Assembly: GCF_000024845.1 (NCBI RefSeq)
Contig: NC_013501.1
Coordinates: 500,001-564,000 of the forward strand
Reading direction: 5' to 3'
DNA: 64,000 nucleotides
Source of the DNA: Rhodothermus marinus DSM 4252
GTDB lineage: Bacteria; Bacteroidota; Rhodothermia; Rhodothermales; Rhodothermaceae
The translations under genes and the position numbers were made by a program. The notes beneath the pieces are model-generated. The model was not told the DNA's origin and ran no database searches. It saw only the letters and a program-made list of their open reading frames with translations. Positions 55,077 through 63,039 of the stretch are shown here, piece by piece (positions within the stretch are counted from its first letter, which is position 1; every line of letters starts with the position of its first letter).

Positions 55077-55733
55077 ATGAACGTCAAACGTGCAAGTCTG
55101 GCCGATCGGGCCTACGAAGCGCTGGAGCACCGCATCGTAACGCTGCAACTGGCTCCGGGCACGATCGTCACTGAAAAGGAACTGATCCGGGAAGTCGGTC
55201 TGGGTCGCACGCCGCTTCGGGAAGCGGTGCTCCGGCTGGCGCAGGAGCAGCTGGTGACCGTACTGCCCCGCAAGGGCATCTACATTGCGGAAATCAACCT
55301 GACCGATCAGCTGGCCGCGCTGGAGGTGCGGCGGGAGCTGGACCGGCTGATGGCAAGGCGGGCGGCCCGCCTGGCACGTCCGCAGGAGCGGGTCCAGTTT
55401 GCGGAGCTGGCGCAATCCATGCGCAACCTGGGGGAAGAAGATCTGGATCTGTTCATGCATCTGGATCGTCTGTTCGACCGGCTGGTCGAGAAGGCCTGCC
55501 ACAACCGGTTTGCTGTGCGGGCGGCGGCGCCGCTGCACACGCTGGGCCGGCGTTTCTGGTATGCCTATCACCATGAAGGCGATCTGGAGGCGTCCATTCA
55601 ACTGCATGCGCATTTGATGGAACAGATCGCCAAGGGCGATGCGGAAGCGGCCGAGGCGGCGGCCGTCGAGCTGATAGACGCCATGATAGGCTTTACGCAG
55701 CGTGTTCTGCAACAAACGATCGAACCCCGATGA
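55077..55733 (+). CDS. GntR family regulator, FCD (FadR) subfamily
   Basis: A 218-residue protein. The winged helix-turn-helix (about 8-72) has APGTIVTEKELIREVGLGRTPLREAVLRLAQEQLV. The all-helical FCD ligand domain (about 80-210) has the metal-binding His/Asp positions in DLFMHLDRLFDRLVEKACHNRF and HEGDLEASIQLHAHLMEQIAKGD. Regulators of this type often control hydroxyproline or dicarboxylate genes. It is 3 nt after the dehydrogenase and overlaps the peptidase gene (ATGA), so it is probably autoregulated within the operon. Confidence 0.9.
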   Translation: MNVKRASLADRAYEALEHRIVTLQLAPGTIVTEKELIREVGLGRTPLREAVLRLAQEQLVTVLPRKGIYIAEINLTDQLAALEVRRELDRLMARRAARLARPQERVQFAELAQSMRNLGEEDLDLFMHLDRLFDRLVEKACHNRFAVRAAAPLHTLGRRFWYAYHHEGDLEASIQLHAHLMEQIAKGDAEAAEAAAVELIDAMIGFTQRVLQQTIEPR

Positions 55734-57493
55734 GGACGCTTCGATGGAGCGGACTTTTGCTGCTGGCCGGTCTGCTGAGCGCCTGCCGGCCGGCGCCGGA
55801 TCCGGCGGCACAATTTCGCGCGCTGCTGGACGAAAGCTGGGCGTTTCTGCTACGTGAAAACCCGCTTACGGCCACCTACGTGGGCGTGCATACCTATGAC
55901 GATCGGTTGCCATCGGTAACGCCGGCCGATCTGGCCCGGCGCGACTCGTTCTGGGCACAGGTCGAGCAACGACTGAACGCCATCGATCCGGCGCAGCTTT
56001 CCGAAGACGACCGCATCACCTACGACATTTTCCGGCACTGGCTGACGCATCAGCGGGCCGTCTATCGCTATCGCGGATACCTGATTCCCATTACTTCGGA
56101 CGAGGGCTTCCACATCGCACTGGGGCGGCTGCCCGAATGGCTGGTGCTGCGCACCGAGGCGGATTACCGTAACTACCTGGCCCGGCTGAAGGCCGTGCCG
56201 ACCTACATGGCGCAGCACATTGCATTGATGCGTGAGGGGCTGCGACAGGGCATCACGCAGCCGAAAGTGGTGTTGCAGAACTACACGGCCACCATCACGG
56301 GCTATATTGTAGAAGATCCGGCGCAGAGTGTGTTTTTCCGGCCGTTTCGGGAGTTTCCGCCGGGCATCCCGGATTCGGTGCAGCAGCAACTGCGGGCGGA
56401 GGCGCTCCGGGTGATCCGGGAGCAGGTGATCCCGGCTTATCGGGACTTTCTGCAGTTCATGGAGACGGAATACATCCCCGGGGCGCGGACGACCACGGCG
56501 CTTTCAGATTTGCCCGAAGGACGGGCCTACTACGAACACCTGGTGCGCTACTATACGACACTGGACCTGACGCCTGAAGCGGTGCACGAGATCGGTCGGC
56601 GCGAGGTGGCCCGCATTCGCGCGGAGATGGATTCGGTTATGCGGCGCACTGGCTTCCGGGGGAGCTTCCAGGAGTTTCTGCATTTTCTCCGGACCGATCC
56701 GCGCTTCTATGCGCGCTCGGCCGACGAGCTGCTGCGCGAGGCGGCCTGGATCGCCAAGCAGATGGACGGGCGCCTGCCCGCGCTGTTCCACGTGCGGACC
56801 CTGCCCCGTCAGCCCTATGGCGTGGCGCCGGTGCCGCCGCATCTACAGCCCCGGTACACCGGCGGTCGCTACATCCCGGCTCCACCGGCGTCGCGCACGG
56901 GGGCCTACTACTGGGTCAATCCCTATCCGCTCGACGGACGGCCGCTCTACGTGCTGGAGGCGCTGACGCTGCACGAAGCCGTGCCCGGCCATCATCTCCA
57001 GTATGCAATTCGACAGGAGCTTACCGGCGTGCATCCCTTCCGGCGGTGGGTCTCTTTTTCGGCGTTCGGGGAAGGCTGGGCGCTCTATGCCGAGAAGCTG
57101 GGCAAGGAGGTGGGCTTCTATTCCGACCCCTATCGGGAGTTCGGCCGCCTGACCTACGAGATGTGGCGGGCCTGTCGCCTGGTGGTCGATACCGGGCTGC
57201 ACGCGCTGGGGTGGACGCGCCGGCAAGCCATCGACTACATGGCCGCCAACACGGCGCTTTCGCTGCACGAGATCACGACCGAAGTGGACCGCTACATCAG
57301 CTGGCCCGGACAGGCGCTGGCCTACAAGATGGGTGAGCTGACGATTCTGCGCCTGCGCCGGGAGGCCGAAACGCGACTGGGCGATCGCTTCGACCTTCGC
57401 GATTTCCATGAAGTCGTGCTACGCCAGGGCGACGTGCCGCTTGGCACGCTGGAGCGTCTGGTCCACGCTTACATCGAACAGCAGGCGAAGTGA
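55730..57493 (+). CDS. DUF885 family zinc-peptidase-like lipoprotein
   Basis: A 587-residue exported protein with signal SGLLLLAGLLSAC (lipobox Cys19). It has the DUF885 zinc motif HEAVPGHH (415-422) inside ALTLHEAVPGHHLQYAIRQE. A second ligand is expected among the Glu residues of FSAFGEGWALYAEKLGKE downstream. DUF885 proteins look like large-substrate carboxypeptidase or oligopeptidase relatives with few tested. Embedded in a hydroxyproline operon, it may release hydroxyproline from small peptides, but this is not demonstrated. Confidence 0.82.
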   Translation: MRTLRWSGLLLLAGLLSACRPAPDPAAQFRALLDESWAFLLRENPLTATYVGVHTYDDRLPSVTPADLARRDSFWAQVEQRLNAIDPAQLSEDDRITYDIFRHWLTHQRAVYRYRGYLIPITSDEGFHIALGRLPEWLVLRTEADYRNYLARLKAVPTYMAQHIALMREGLRQGITQPKVVLQNYTATITGYIVEDPAQSVFFRPFREFPPGIPDSVQQQLRAEALRVIREQVIPAYRDFLQFMETEYIPGARTTTALSDLPEGRAYYEHLVRYYTTLDLTPEAVHEIGRREVARIRAEMDSVMRRTGFRGSFQEFLHFLRTDPRFYARSADELLREAAWIAKQMDGRLPALFHVRTLPRQPYGVAPVPPHLQPRYTGGRYIPAPPASRTGAYYWVNPYPLDGRPLYVLEALTLHEAVPGHHLQYAIRQELTGVHPFRRWVSFSAFGEGWALYAEKLGKEVGFYSDPYREFGRLTYEMWRACRLVVDTGLHALGWTRRQAIDYMAANTALSLHEITTEVDRYISWPGQALAYKMGELTILRLRREAETRLGDRFDLRDFHEVVLRQGDVPLGTLERLVHAYIEQQAK

Positions 57494-58494
57494 TGGCGCG
57501 CTATACGTTTTCCTGCATCGATGCGCATACCTGCGGCAACCCGGTGCGCGTGGTGGTAGGCGGTGCGCCGCAGCTGCAGGGCGATACCATGGCCGAAAAG
57601 CGGCTCGACTTTATGGCGCGCTACGACTGGATTCGCACCGGGCTGATGTTCGAGCCGCGCGGCCACGACATGATGTCGGGCAGCCTGCTCTATCCGAGCC
57701 GGCGGCCGGACTGCGACATCGGGCTGGTCTTCATCGAGACGAGCGGCTGCCTGCCCATGTGCGGTCACGGGACCATCGGGACGGTCACCGTGCTGCTGGA
57801 ACACGGGCTCGTGCAGCCCCGGACGGAAGGCGTCGTAGCACTGGAAGTGCCCGCCGGTCGTGTGGAGGCCTACTACCGAAAAAGCGGGGAGTACGTCGAG
57901 TCCGTCCGCATCGTCAACGTGCCGTCGTTTCTCTACGCCGAAGGGCTCCGGGTGGAATGCCCGGACCTGGGCGAGCTGACGGTGGACGTGGCCTACGGCG
58001 GTAACTTCTACGCCATCATCGAGCCACAGGAAAACTATCCGGGGCTGGACGCCATCTCGGCGCTCGACATCCTGCGCTGGAGTCCGGTCGTTCGGGAACG
58101 TCTGAACGCCGCCCATCGCTTCGTCCACCCCGAAGACCCCCGCATTGCGGGACTCAGCCACGTGATGTGGACGGGGCCGCCGCGCAATCCGGAGGCCCAT
58201 GCCCGCAACGCTGTCTTCTACGGCATGAAGGCCATCGACCGCTCGCCCTGCGGCACGGGCACCTCGGCCCGAATGGCCCAGCTCTATGCGAAAGGAAAGC
58301 TCCGCGTGGGCGACACCTTCGTCCATGAAAGCATCATCGGCAGCCTGTTCGTCGGACGCGTCGAAGCGACCGCGCAGGTGGACAATTTTACGGCCATCGT
58401 GCCCAGCATCGAAGGATGGGCGCGGGTGACCGGATTCAACACGATTTTCATCGATGAGCGCGATCCCTATTGTCACGGATTTCAGGTACTTTAA
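57493..58494 (+). CDS. 4-hydroxyproline 2-epimerase (proline racemase family)
   Basis: Starts at ATG 57493, overlapping the peptidase stop (TGATG); an in-frame GTG lies one codon upstream. The 333-residue enzyme has both catalytic cysteines: Cys90 (LPMCGHGTIG) and Cys253 (SPCGTGTSAR). Having both separates it from trans-3-hydroxyproline dehydratases, in which one is replaced by Thr or Ser. DAHTCGNPVRVVVGG is the family opening. It converts trans-4-hydroxy-L-proline to cis-4-hydroxy-D-proline, the first catabolic step. Confidence 0.9.
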   Translation: MARYTFSCIDAHTCGNPVRVVVGGAPQLQGDTMAEKRLDFMARYDWIRTGLMFEPRGHDMMSGSLLYPSRRPDCDIGLVFIETSGCLPMCGHGTIGTVTVLLEHGLVQPRTEGVVALEVPAGRVEAYYRKSGEYVESVRIVNVPSFLYAEGLRVECPDLGELTVDVAYGGNFYAIIEPQENYPGLDAISALDILRWSPVVRERLNAAHRFVHPEDPRIAGLSHVMWTGPPRNPEAHARNAVFYGMKAIDRSPCGTGTSARMAQLYAKGKLRVGDTFVHESIIGSLFVGRVEATAQVDNFTAIVPSIEGWARVTGFNTIFIDERDPYCHGFQVL

Positions 58495-58537
58495 ACGCAA
58501 CGTGGATCGCTTCAGGTAACCATCGGGCCGACAGGAC

Positions 58538-59785
58538 ATGCCATCGGTTGTGATCATCGGAGGCGGCGCCATCGGGCTGGCGTCCGCCTTTTTTCTTCAG
58601 CAGCGGGGCACCTTTTCGATCACCGTGATCGATCAGGGGCCGATCGGGGATGGCTGCTCCTACGGCAACGCCGGCTTTATCAGTCCCAGCCACCTGGTGC
58701 CGCTGGCGGCGCCGGGCGTGATCGGCAAGGGGTTGCGCTGGCTGCTGGACCCGGAAAGTCCGTTTTACATCCGACCCCGGTGGGATCCGGAGCTGTTCCG
58801 GTGGCTCTGGCTTTTCCGACGCGCGGCCAACGAGGCCCATGTGACCCGGAGCGCACCGGTGCTGCAGGCGCTGCTGGAGCGGAGCCGGGAGTTGACGGCC
58901 CGACTTCAGGAAGGGGTGGGTGATTTCGAGTTTCGGCGGGACGGGCTGCTGATGCCGTATCAGAGCGAGGAGGGACGGCACGAGTGCGCGCAGCTGGCGC
59001 GTGAAGCCGAACGACTCGGGATGGCGCACGAGTGGATCCCGGCCGAGCGGCTGGCGGAGCTGGCCGGCACCAAAGTGCATGCGGAGGGCGGCCTGTTCTT
59101 CCCCGGGGATGCGCATTTGCGGCCGGACCGCTTCACGGCCGCGCTGCATCGCTACCTGGAACGGCAGGGCGTGCGGTTTCTGGCTGAGACGCCGGTGACC
59201 GAACTGGAACGTCGGGGAGGGCGGGTGAGGGGCGTGCGCACGCCCGACGGCGTGCTCTCGGCCGATCAGGTGGTGGTGGCGGCCGGTGCCTGGTCGGCGC
59301 GCCTGGTGCGGGCCGTCGGGTATCGGTTGCCGCTGCAGCCGGCCAAGGGCTACAGCCTGACGTTCACGCCACCGCCGGAGGGCATGCCCCGGCGTCCGTT
59401 GCTGCTGACCGAGACCAAGGTGGCGGTGACGCCGTTCCGGGAGGCGTTCCGGCTGGCCGGCACGCTGGAACTGTCGGGGCTGGAGCTGTCCATCCGGGAC
59501 CGAAGGGTGCAGGCCATTTACCGGGCGGCCGGCCGTTACCTACCGGCCCTTCGGTTGCCACGCATGGAGCAGGCTGAAATCTGGGCGGGGCTGCGTCCCT
59601 GCACACCCGACGGCCTGCCCGTGGTCGATCGTGTGCCGGGCACCGAAAATCTCTGGCTGGCGACCGGCCATGCCATGCTGGGCATCTCGCTGGCGGCCGT
59701 CACGGGCGAGCTGGTGGCGGCGCTGATCTCCGGTGCTGAACCGCCCGTCGATCCGACGCCGCTGCGGGCCGACCGGTGGCGCTGA
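58538..59785 (+). CDS. FAD-dependent D-amino-acid dehydrogenase, probable D-hydroxyproline dehydrogenase
   Basis: A 415-residue DadA/DAO-like flavoprotein. The FAD-binding GGGAIGLASAFFLQQRG lies at residues 8-24, CSYGNAGFISPSH follows, and FAD contacts near the C-terminus are in WAGLRPCTPDGLPVVDRVPG and GHAMLGISLA. It oxidises cis-4-hydroxy-D-proline to the pyrroline that the upstream deaminase uses. It is the single-subunit type rather than the three-subunit type known in some pseudomonads. It follows the epimerase by 43 nt. Confidence 0.87.
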   Translation: MPSVVIIGGGAIGLASAFFLQQRGTFSITVIDQGPIGDGCSYGNAGFISPSHLVPLAAPGVIGKGLRWLLDPESPFYIRPRWDPELFRWLWLFRRAANEAHVTRSAPVLQALLERSRELTARLQEGVGDFEFRRDGLLMPYQSEEGRHECAQLAREAERLGMAHEWIPAERLAELAGTKVHAEGGLFFPGDAHLRPDRFTAALHRYLERQGVRFLAETPVTELERRGGRVRGVRTPDGVLSADQVVVAAGAWSARLVRAVGYRLPLQPAKGYSLTFTPPPEGMPRRPLLLTETKVAVTPFREAFRLAGTLELSGLELSIRDRRVQAIYRAAGRYLPALRLPRMEQAEIWAGLRPCTPDGLPVVDRVPGTENLWLATGHAMLGISLAAVTGELVAALISGAEPPVDPTPLRADRWR

Positions 59786-59858
59786 CGGCGGTCGCATTTA
59801 AGAAAAAGTGCGTACCGGCCGATTCCAGAAACATCCTTTCGGGCAAAAATCGCCTGTC

Positions 59859-60680
59859 ATGGCACCGCGCATGTCCGGGACGCGACAGGTTGCCACAGAC
59901 GAGTATTTTCGGTTCGACGTGCCGGGCTGCTATCGCACGCAGGCCTTCCAGGCGCTGCTGGCGCGCCATCCGGAGGCGTTGCAGCTCTATGCCCGGCACG
60001 TGGAAGCGCAGGCGCATGAACCGGCTTACCTGCAGCGGGTGCGGCAGCTCGTTCCCCGGCTGGTTCGCTGGCTCGGGGCGGAGGTGGCCGCCGACGGGCG
60101 ACCGGGGCTCTGCGTGCAGACCAGTGCGCTGCTGAGTCGTCTGCTGGAGGAGCTGGGCATCTGGAATTACGTGGTGGCCGGAGGCTGCGTACTCTCGTTT
60201 GTGCCGGCCGACGTGCGACCGCGCGTTTTCTATCTGTTCGACCTGCAGCCGGTGGAGGTCCCGCACGCCTGGGTGGTGGCGCCGCCTTACGACGTGATCG
60301 ACCTGACGCTGCGTCAACAGCGCTATCCGGGACCGGAGGGACGGCGCATTCCGACGCAGGTGCTGAGTTGCCGGGCGCCGCAGGTAACCGTGCAGCCCGA
60401 AGACGTGTGCACCCCGGCCCTGTTGCAGGGGTTGTTGCTGCGGGGATGGACGCGGGAGACGCTCCTGCGCCGGGCATTTCCGGAGTTCTGGCACTTTCTG
60501 AAGCAGTTTCCGGCGCGTCGGGTGCAAACGCCGACCGTGTCCGTTACGTACATTCCGGCCCGATTGCTGCTACCGCCCTGGCATGAAGCCTGGGAGCGCA
60601 TGCCGCTGATCAACGGCAAGTCGTTTGTACAGTTTAGAAGTGAGATGACGCTGGTACTGAGCGGCAACGGAGCAGCCTAA
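59859..60680 (+). CDS. uncharacterised protein with transglutaminase/NAT-like Cys-His-Asp triad
   Basis: The start is taken at ATG 59859 (273 residues); GTG 59808 and ATG 59871 are alternatives. I do not recognise a named family. A conserved-looking triad is visible: Cys85 in RPGLCVQTSALLSRLLEELG, His136 in VPHAWVVAPPYDV and Asp148 in VIDLTL, spaced as in transglutaminase-like and arylamine N-acetyltransferase folds. There is no signal peptide, so it is probably cytoplasmic. It sits after the hydroxyproline genes and converges on mpgP with a 4-nt overlap, so membership in the hydroxyproline operon is uncertain. Confidence 0.6.
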   Translation: MAPRMSGTRQVATDEYFRFDVPGCYRTQAFQALLARHPEALQLYARHVEAQAHEPAYLQRVRQLVPRLVRWLGAEVAADGRPGLCVQTSALLSRLLEELGIWNYVVAGGCVLSFVPADVRPRVFYLFDLQPVEVPHAWVVAPPYDVIDLTLRQQRYPGPEGRRIPTQVLSCRAPQVTVQPEDVCTPALLQGLLLRGWTRETLLRRAFPEFWHFLKQFPARRVQTPTVSVTYIPARLLLPPWHEAWERMPLINGKSFVQFRSEMTLVLSGNGAA

Positions 60681-61510
60681 AGGGCAAGCTGTGTCAGGAG
60701 CTGCTCCACGGCCATGCACCAGCCTTCGGGTCCGGGTGCCGGAATGGGCACCAGACCGGGCACATCGACCGATTCCCAGGTGCCGTCCGGCCGCTGCACC
60801 AGAAACGGCCGATCGACGGCGCGGAGCATGGGCACATCGTTGGGGCTGTCGCCCAGGCCGACGGTGAGGATGGCGCCATGTTGCTGGCGGTAGAGCTCGG
60901 CCAGCCGATGCACCGCCTGTCCCTTGTCGGTGCCAAGGCCCACCACCGTGTGGAAGCGACCGCCCGCGAAGCAGACCAGCCCATGCGCCACCAGCGCGGC
61001 GTTGAACCGTTGCCAGTCGGCCGGTCCGAAGTCCACGATGATCGTTTCGCTGTACTCGCGGGTCATGGCGCGGCGCGCCGCCTCGGGCGGCAGGCCGGTC
61101 AGTTCGGCCACCTCCTCCACCGTCATCTCGTGATAGCCCCGGAACGACAGGCCGGTCTCTTTGCGGATTTCCCGGAGTGCCCGGCGGATTTCGGCGGCGG
61201 GCCGTCCCAGTTCGATCACCTCCAGGCCGTGCGAGGTGGGACGCGCCTCATGCGGTACGGTGAAATACCCGCGGGGGATGAAAATGGCCGCGCCGTTTTC
61301 GACGATGAACGGATCCCGGATGCCCAGTTGCCGGCGGTAGGCGAGCTGCTCGGCCCGTGTCTTGGAAGAGCAGAATACGATCGGGATGCCGCGCTCCTGC
61401 AATCGGGCGACGGCTTCACGGGCCGGACCGGGATCGTACGTGTGCAGATCGAGCAGCGTCCCGTCCAGATCCGTAAAAATGACCGGCAGGGGCGTAGGTG
61501 TCCGGTTCAT
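60677..61510 (-). CDS. mpgP: mannosyl-3-phosphoglycerate phosphatase
   Basis: A 277-residue HAD-superfamily (Cof/MpgP type) phosphatase. Motif I FTDLDGTLLDLH is near residue 11, motif II is FCSSKTRAEQ, and the C-terminal GLGDSPNDVPMLRAVDRPFLVQ binds Mg2+. FIVENGAAIFIPRGYF is MpgP-typical. It removes phosphate from mannosyl-3-phosphoglycerate to give mannosylglycerate, a compatible solute in heat and salt stress. The start overlaps the mpgS stop by 4 nt. Confidence 0.93.
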   Translation of the reverse strand: MNRTPTPLPVIFTDLDGTLLDLHTYDPGPAREAVARLQERGIPIVFCSSKTRAEQLAYRRQLGIRDPFIVENGAAIFIPRGYFTVPHEARPTSHGLEVIELGRPAAEIRRALREIRKETGLSFRGYHEMTVEEVAELTGLPPEAARRAMTREYSETIIVDFGPADWQRFNAALVAHGLVCFAGGRFHTVVGLGTDKGQAVHRLAELYRQQHGAILTVGLGDSPNDVPMLRAVDRPFLVQRPDGTWESVDVPGLVPIPAPGPEGWCMAVEQLLTQLAL

Positions 61511-62790
61511 GCGGGCGTGGCGACCTGTTCGGAGCCGTCACCTTCGGGCGGTGTGACCGTCGGTCGGGGCAGTCGGCGGCGATAGCCTCGCCGCTGGGCC
61601 AGCGTTTCCAGTTGCTCGCCATAGGGGGCCCGCATCAGCGCATTGCGGAACGCCTCCAGATCCACGTGTAGCAAGGCCGGATAGATGCGAGGCGGCGCCG
61701 GCTCTTCACCCTTCGACAGAATGCCCCGGCGATACAGCTCGCGCAACACCTCGCGCTTGATGGGCTCCGGACAGATCTTGGAGTGGTAGATCACCTGCAG
61801 CGACGAGAGAATCATGTCGTCGATGTGCTCTTCGCCTTTCGACTCGTGCAGGTGTGGGTTACGCGATTCGATCTGAAAGACGTTGACCTGATGCTGCATC
61901 ACTTCGGGATGGGCGCTTTCGATTACGCCGCCGTACTTTTCCAGCAGATCGATGTAGTGATAGGGCTCGATGGCATAGCCCGTCGCATAGTCCAGGAGCA
62001 TCGCCAGTTCCATGGTCATGGCGTGCTCGCCCGCGTTACCCGTGCGAATCACCTCGGTTTCGAAGCCCGTGTAGTAGCTGATGAGCTGGTTCAGGAAGCG
62101 GTTGGTCACCACCGACGTGCGACCGTACTTGGCAAAGAAAAGCTGCGACTGGACCACCTTGGGCTTGCTGTGCCAGGCGATGCGAACCATCGTGTAGGGC
62201 GACTTGCTCAGCGCAAAGCCGGCCGCGTACTCGTGCACGTACTCGTAGACCGCGCCCGGGAAGTAGTTGTCCGCGTCGATGAACCCGATGTAACGCTTGC
62301 CCAGAATGCGCGCCAGGAGCGTGGCCATGATCATGCCCTCGGCCTTGCCGTTGGCCACCAGGTCGTTTTCGTCCAGGATGTACGGATAGCCGGCTTCGGC
62401 CAGCGCGCGGGCGATGAAAGGATCTTTCTGATGGACGAGCAGCAGCTGCTTCTGGGTGAAGCGCGACCAGGTCTCGACGGCGTCCTGCTCCATCTTGAAG
62501 CGATCGACCGGCGCGCGACGGCTGTTCGACACGATGATCACCGTGCACTGATGGGGAATGCCGAACAGCACGCCTTCCAGCAGTTTGAGCCGTTCGTCCC
62601 GGATGGGGACGACGATGGCCATGTCGCGTTCGATTTCGTAAAGCGTCTCGTAGGGAAGGTTCTGAATCACACTGTTTTCCGAAGCCGGCGCATCCTGGCG
62701 CAGACCGGAGTCCAGTTCATAGACCTTCTGCACGCCGTAGATGTGATTGGCGCCGAACCGTTCGGCTTCTCGTGGTATTTCGATGCGCAT
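61507..62790 (-). CDS. mpgS: mannosyl-3-phosphoglycerate synthase, GT55
   Basis: A 427-residue GT-A glycosyltransferase that joins GDP-mannose and 3-phosphoglycerate. MRIEIPREAERFGANHIYGVQKVYELDSG is the MpgS opening. The metal-binding region is IGFIDADNYFPGAVYEYVHEYAAGF, with IVSNSRRAPVDRFKMEQ and LVHQKDPFIARALAEAG before it. The C-terminal about 30 residues (after YGEQLETLAQRRGYRRRLPRPT) form a basic, Pro-rich extension. R. marinus is known to make mannosylglycerate by this two-step route. Confidence 0.95.
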   Translation of the reverse strand: MRIEIPREAERFGANHIYGVQKVYELDSGLRQDAPASENSVIQNLPYETLYEIERDMAIVVPIRDERLKLLEGVLFGIPHQCTVIIVSNSRRAPVDRFKMEQDAVETWSRFTQKQLLLVHQKDPFIARALAEAGYPYILDENDLVANGKAEGMIMATLLARILGKRYIGFIDADNYFPGAVYEYVHEYAAGFALSKSPYTMVRIAWHSKPKVVQSQLFFAKYGRTSVVTNRFLNQLISYYTGFETEVIRTGNAGEHAMTMELAMLLDYATGYAIEPYHYIDLLEKYGGVIESAHPEVMQHQVNVFQIESRNPHLHESKGEEHIDDMILSSLQVIYHSKICPEPIKREVLRELYRRGILSKGEEPAPPRIYPALLHVDLEAFRNALMRAPYGEQLETLAQRRGYRRRLPRPTVTPPEGDGSEQVATPA

Positions 62791-63039
62791 GGTGATTTTC
62801 CTGTTTGGTGGTCGCCTGAAAAGAACGAGCGGATCGCGGTATGCTCTGCCCGATCAGAAAAACGGCGGAGCCTACCGCTCAGGTTCCAGAATCGGATGCG
62901 CCGGAGCCGTAAGAGGCCTTGCGCCAGAAATACCCTTTTTTTCGAACCGATGGTGAAGTTGTTTTGCGCCTTGTTAAGCTTTGGTGAAAGCGACCGATAA
63001 TCTATCCTGCACGTACCAGAGTGGTTCAACGCCGTATCT

